Origin: Alphaproteobacteria bacterium
GTDB lineage: Bacteria > Pseudomonadota > Alphaproteobacteria > CAAGCB01 > CAG-977
DNA: 20,311 bases
Reading direction: 5' to 3'
NCBI GenBank assembly: GCA_900768845.1
Contig: CAAGEK010000031.1
Coordinates: 1-20,311, forward strand
The translations under genes were made by a program, and so were the position numbers. The notes below the pieces were generated by a model that saw only the letters and a list, made by a program, of their open reading frames with translations, made no database searches and was not told the origin of the DNA. Numbering within the stretch: the stretch's first letter is position 1; each line of letters starts with the position of its first letter. This document shows, piece by piece, positions 16,821 through 20,311 of this stretch.

Positions 16821-18260
16821 TCAGGGGATTGGTTTCAGGCAGTCAATTATATCCGAGGCGATGATGTTCCGCCCTGCGGCGATCCCCGCCGCGGAATGAA
16901 GAAAAACCGCGGCGCAGGCGGCTTGAAACGGAGGCAAACCTTTCGCCAGCATCGTTCCCGCGATTCCGGCCAGAACGTCGCCGCTGCCCGCCACGGACAA
17001 CTCGAAGCTCGTCCGGTCTTGGATTGCGGCAATTCCTGCCGGCGAAGCGACGACCGTATCCGCCCCTTTGAATACGACGACCGCATTCAGCCGTTCGGCG
17101 GCTTGCAAAGCGGCGGAAATTTTATCCGAAGACTTCAAGTCGGGGAAAAGACGGTAAAATTCTCCGGCATGAGGCGTTAATACGGCGTTTTTCAAATCGA
17201 CATTGCGCACGAACGCCAAAGCGTCCGCGTCCGCGACGAAAGGTTTCCCCGATCGGGCTGTCGTTTTCAGCCTTCGTTCCGTTTCTTGCGTTACGCCGTT
17301 TCCGGGGCCGATGACGATTGACCGGACTTTTCCGGAAACGGCCAAATCGTCGAAGTCTGAATCCCGATTCAACGGAAAGACGACATTTTCCGCCGCATCT
17401 TGCGTATAAAATCCGGCGGAGGACGCATTTGCGGCGACGGCGACCCATCCGGCTCCGGCTCTTCGGGCGGCGCGGGCGGACAAACGAGCCGCTCCCGTCA
17501 TTTTTTCCCCGCCGCAAATCAGGACGCCGCCGCGTGAATATTTATGCGATCCGGCGTCCGGTTCCGGCAGGGTAAAAAGTTCCGTGCCGTTGACAAACAG
17601 AAACGGTTTTTGCCGGACGATGACGTCGTCCGGAATGCCGATCGGACACACGACGGTTTCTCCGCAACGCTCTTTCGCCGGATACAGGAAATGAGCCGGT
17701 TTTGGACGGCCGAACGTGACGGAGAACAAACATTTCGGCGCATCACCGGCAATTTCCCCCGTATCGGCTTTGACTCCCGAAGGCAGGTCGACGGCGATGA
17801 AGGGCAATTCCATGGCGTTCGCTTTGCGGACGAAATCCGACACGTCGTCCGGTAAAGGGCGGTTCAGTCCGATGCCGAACATTGCATCAATAATGACGCC
17901 TTTTCGTGAACGGATGCGTTCCGGCAGGGACGGAGTCAGGTACGACGTTTTTCCCTTCCACAAAGACGCGTGTTTCAACGCCGCCCCTTTCAATCCGGCG
18001 GGCGGAGCGGTCATGACGACTTCGACCGGCCATCCTCTGCGCTCCAGCAAACGAGCCGCCGCAAAACCGTCTCCGCCGTTGTTGCCGTTGCCGCACAAAA
18101 CGAAAACGGGGGCTTTTTTGATTCTTTTCGTTATTTCACAAACCAGTGCGAACGCCGCGTTTTCCATCAGGTTAAATTCAGGCACGATTTTTGCAATCGT
18201 TTCTTTGTCCGCGGCGTACGTTTGTGAAACGGTCAGAATTTCCAACAGGCGTTCTCCCAT
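16821..18260 (-). CDS. nnr: bifunctional NAD(P)H-hydrate epimerase / ADP-dependent dehydratase
   Basis: A 479-residue metabolite-repair enzyme that restores hydrated, inactive NADH and NADPH. The N-terminal YjeF_N domain (residues 1 to about 215) contains GNGNNGGDG (57-65) and epimerises the R form. The C-terminal domain (about 225-479) contains KYSRGGVLICGG, IGPGNG, LTPHAGEFYRL and VAGSGDVLAGI (catalytic Asp about 428), and dehydrates the S form using ADP. Both halves appear intact. No good Shine-Dalgarno precedes the ATG. The gene is divergent from the Nudix gene with a 68-bp gap that holds TATAAT on this strand. The sister Nudix and Nnr functions both concern nicotinamide or ADP-ribose metabolites. 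Confidence 0.95.
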   Translation of the reverse strand: MGERLLEILTVSQTYAADKETIAKIVPEFNLMENAAFALVCEITKRIKKAPVFVLCGNGNNGGDGFAAARLLERRGWPVEVVMTAPPAGLKGAALKHASLWKGKTSYLTPSLPERIRSRKGVIIDAMFGIGLNRPLPDDVSDFVRKANAMELPFIAVDLPSGVKADTGEIAGDAPKCLFSVTFGRPKPAHFLYPAKERCGETVVCPIGIPDDVIVRQKPFLFVNGTELFTLPEPDAGSHKYSRGGVLICGGEKMTGAARLSARAARRAGAGWVAVAANASSAGFYTQDAAENVVFPLNRDSDFDDLAVSGKVRSIVIGPGNGVTQETERRLKTTARSGKPFVADADALAFVRNVDLKNAVLTPHAGEFYRLFPDLKSSDKISAALQAAERLNAVVVFKGADTVVASPAGIAAIQDRTSFELSVAGSGDVLAGIAGTMLAKGLPPFQAACAAVFLHSAAGIAAGRNIIASDIIDCLKPIP

Positions 18261-18289
18261 CAGGATTTGATATTTGTTAATCTTTACGG

Positions 18290-18302
18290 GGTATTATATA
18301 CC
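18290..18302. promoter_or_regulatory. palindromic divergent promoter element between nnr and the Nudix gene
   Basis: GGTAT-TAT-ATACC is a perfect inverted repeat. It contains TATAAT on the minus strand (toward nnr) and TATTAT or TATATA on the plus strand (toward the Nudix gene), so one site may serve as -10 for both directions. No strong -35 is visible. Confidence 0.45.
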
Positions 18303-18328
18303 AAATTTTTGTTTCGGAGTATCCGTTT

Positions 18329-18937
18329 ATGGTTGAAAGAAGGGCGGCAAACGTCGAAATCGTTGATAAGAAACCTTTGTACGAAGGTTTTTTCCGTGCT
18401 GACGAATATTTTATCAAATATCCGCGTTATAACGGGGAAATGAGCAGGACGGTTTCCCGCGAGGTCATGGAACGCGGTCATGCGGCGGCCGTTTTATTGT
18501 ACGACGCCGTTCGGGAAAAGATTGTTTTGGTGGAACAGTTCCGTGTCGGGGCTTATCTGGCCGGAGAAAACCCGTGGATCGTCGAATGTGTCGCCGGAAT
18601 TATCGATAAGGGGGAAACGCCCGAAGAAGTCGCCGTGCGTGAAGCGTATGAGGAAAGCGGATGTTCGGTGACTGAACTGGTTCCGGTTTGCCGTTATTTT
18701 TCTTCTCCGGGCGGTATGACGGAAACGCTTTTTGTTTTTTGCGGCCGGATTGATTCTTCCAAACATGAGGATTTGGGCGGTTTGGAAAGCGAAGGGGAGG
18801 ACATCCGCGTTTTGGTCTGGGATGCGGAGGAAGCAAAAAAGGCTTTGCAGGACGGAAAAATAAACAACGCCGTGACGATAATCGCCCTTCAATGGTTTGT
18901 GATGAATCGCGAAAGTCTGAAAAAGAAATGGGGCTGA
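18329..18937 (+). CDS. Nudix hydrolase, ADP-ribose pyrophosphatase type
   Basis: A 202-residue hydrolase. The Nudix box spans residues 90-112 (GIIDKGETPEEVAVREAYEESGC) and matches GX5EX7REUXEEXGU. The downstream SPGGMTET motif is characteristic of ADP-ribose pyrophosphatases (NudF/TrgB-like), which cut ADP-ribose to AMP and ribose 5-phosphate. VLLYDAVREKIVLVEQFRVGA before the box is also typical of that subgroup. CGGAG lies 9 nt before the ATG. It is probably co-transcribed with the lipoprotein gene that starts 21 bp after its stop. Exact substrate is inferred from the motif. Confidence 0.9.
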   Translation: MVERRAANVEIVDKKPLYEGFFRADEYFIKYPRYNGEMSRTVSREVMERGHAAAVLLYDAVREKIVLVEQFRVGAYLAGENPWIVECVAGIIDKGETPEEVAVREAYEESGCSVTELVPVCRYFSSPGGMTETLFVFCGRIDSSKHEDLGGLESEGEDIRVLVWDAEEAKKALQDGKINNAVTIIALQWFVMNRESLKKKWG

Positions 18938-18957
18938 TGAAAGGAAAGGGCAGTGTC

Positions 18958-20097
18958 ATGAATATGCGCCGGAATTTGAAAATAACGGGAACGGCCGTAT
19001 CTTTGGCTGTTTTGGGATTTTTGAGCGGATGTGCGGCTCCGAAATCGGACGATGCGATTTTGGCTTTGGCGGCGGGCGAATACGAAACGGCGGCTAATTT
19101 TTCGGTGGCGGCTTTGCGTGACAATCCCGAAGACCCGTATGCCCTGATGGTTGCGGGGCTTGCTTTTGAAGGCTTGGGCTTTCCGAACAAATCGCGCCGT
19201 TTTTATGAAGATTTGATCGAGCTGAATGTCAATGAAGTTTCGATGTTCGGCACTTTTCGTCCCGTCGCGCCCGAATCGATGATGGAAACGGCGAAAAAAC
19301 GCCTGACATTCATGGAACATAAAAAACGGCCGTTTGCCGCGGTTCGTCCCGATACGGGAATTGCGGAATTTACGGAAGTCGCTTTTCAACCTGCGGAAAA
19401 CGGCGTGAAAACGGGAAAAGCGGAAAAAACGGTGCTTGCCGGCGGGCTGGATATGCTGTCCGACGGCGACCGGAACGTTGTTCAACGCTTTTTGACGTTG
19501 ATGCAATTGACGGATGAACAATTGGTAACGCGTCAGGAATTTGAAATGCGCCGCGCCGCGAATTTGGGCGGTTTGTTGCCTTATACGCTTTCGCCGGCCG
19601 GATTGGGGATGGATTTGCCCGCTCCGTCGGCAAAGACGCTTTCGGAACGCTTGAACGCTCTCAAGACGGCCTTGGAGCTTCGTTCCATCACGCCGCGTGA
19701 ACACGCTGTCGAACGCGATATTATTTTGGAAGCTCTTTTGCCCTCCGTTCCGCAACGCCGGATGATTCCGGTCGCTCCGCCCAAAGATGTTTTGGAAGGG
19801 GCGACGGCATTGAGGCGGATTGAAATGCTGAAGGATTTGAGCTTGATTACCCCCCTTGAAGCGAAAAACGAGCAGGAAGCCGTTGAAAAGCTGGTTTATA
19901 TGAAGCTGGGGATGAGAGATGCGAACAAAGGCATAAATGCTCAGGCGGCGTCGGCATGCATAAAGAAATGCCTCAGCACGCCGCAGGTTGTCTGCCCCGC
20001 AACGACGCCGGCCAAAAAGAAAACGCCGGCGAAGAAAAAGCCCGCTCCGGCCAAAAAGAAAACCGTTCAGCCGTCTTGCGTCTGTCCGGCTCAATAA
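18958..20097 (+). CDS. TPR-like lipoprotein with a Lys/Pro-rich tail
   Basis: A 379-residue lipoprotein of no recognised family. The lipobox LSGC gives a lipidated C25 after a basic, hydrophobic signal, so it should be membrane anchored and periplasmic. Residues about 35-85 (ALAAGEYETAANFSVAALRD, then ALMVAGLAFEGLG) look like a TPR-type helical repeat. The middle is helical and charged. The C-terminus is a low-complexity AKKK/P-rich tail with several cysteines (KKCL, VCPA, CVCPAQ), suited to binding anionic surfaces such as peptidoglycan or LPS. I chose ATG 18958 because AGGAAAGGG lies 7 nt upstream. An in-frame ATG at 18937, overlapping the Nudix stop, is a possible alternative. Confidence 0.82.
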   Translation: MNMRRNLKITGTAVSLAVLGFLSGCAAPKSDDAILALAAGEYETAANFSVAALRDNPEDPYALMVAGLAFEGLGFPNKSRRFYEDLIELNVNEVSMFGTFRPVAPESMMETAKKRLTFMEHKKRPFAAVRPDTGIAEFTEVAFQPAENGVKTGKAEKTVLAGGLDMLSDGDRNVVQRFLTLMQLTDEQLVTRQEFEMRRAANLGGLLPYTLSPAGLGMDLPAPSAKTLSERLNALKTALELRSITPREHAVERDIILEALLPSVPQRRMIPVAPPKDVLEGATALRRIEMLKDLSLITPLEAKNEQEAVEKLVYMKLGMRDANKGINAQAASACIKKCLSTPQVVCPATTPAKKKTPAKKKPAPAKKKTVQPSCVCPAQ

Positions 20098-20177
20098 CTT
20101 TTTTAGCTTTGAAGGCAAGCGTCGGGTATTCCGACGAAAATTTTCCAAATAACATATAAGCAATGTATTTTAAGAAG

Positions 20178-20208
20178 AACCTCCTTGCTTGCCGCGGGAG
20201 GTTTTTTA
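20178..20208 (+). terminator. rho-independent terminator after the lipoprotein gene
   Basis: AACCTCC (20178-20184) pairs with GGAGGTT (20197-20203), followed by TTTTATTT. The remaining sequence to 20311 is AT-rich, with no feature I can support. Confidence 0.85.
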
Positions 20209-20311
20209 TTTAATAAAAGGATGATTTTTGTTTTGTTATTTTTAAAAACGGTTGAGTTTATATTTTTTAAATACTGATTTATGGGTTTTGTAGAAAAGAT
20301 AAAATAAAAAA

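Overview
The window comes from an alphaproteobacterial chromosome. The strongest marker is a GcrA-family cell-cycle regulator (3390-3803, minus), a family largely confined to Alphaproteobacteria. The mix of housekeeping genes (nnr, Nudix hydrolase, UDP-glucose dehydrogenase, msrAB) and a type II-C CRISPR-Cas9 locus is compatible with a host-associated Rhodospirillales-like bacterium, but I cannot fix the genus from sequence alone.

Layout, left to right. Positions 1-1003 are a gene-poor, purine-rich stretch with clustered short inverted repeats and three copies of a roughly 53-bp repeat. A small secreted protein (minus) and a KamA-type lysine 2,3-aminomutase (plus) diverge at about 1.3 kb. Positions 2471-3389 hold no intact gene, but contain the frameshifted remains of an IS3-family transposase. 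A minus-strand operon (DUF4139 envelope protein, an unknown secreted protein, gcrA) runs from 6731 down to 3390, with a recognisable promoter at 6781-6809.

The centre (6818-13480) is a complete type II-C CRISPR-Cas locus: a divergently transcribed tracrRNA (minus, about 6818-6915), then cas9, cas1 and cas2 on the plus strand, a bidirectional terminator, and an array of 27 identical 36-bp repeats with 27 spacers, ending in one degenerate repeat copy. Read on the minus strand, every repeat contains a near-consensus sigma70 promoter (TTGACG, 16 nt, TGC-TATAAT), so each crRNA probably has its own promoter. cas9 carries a single in-frame amber codon at codon 363, with all catalytic residues intact on both sides. 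The locus therefore looks recently disabled, split, suppressed, or mis-sequenced at one base. Two families of related spacers record repeated sampling of the same target sites.

To the right are a fused msrAB gene, a UDP-glucose 6-dehydrogenase gene, a convergent minus-strand pair (nnr, then a TM2-domain membrane protein), and a divergent plus-strand pair (an ADP-ribose-pyrophosphatase-like Nudix hydrolase, then a TPR-like lipoprotein) closed by a terminator. nnr and the Nudix gene share a short divergent promoter region, and both act in nicotinamide or ADP-ribose metabolite repair and turnover.
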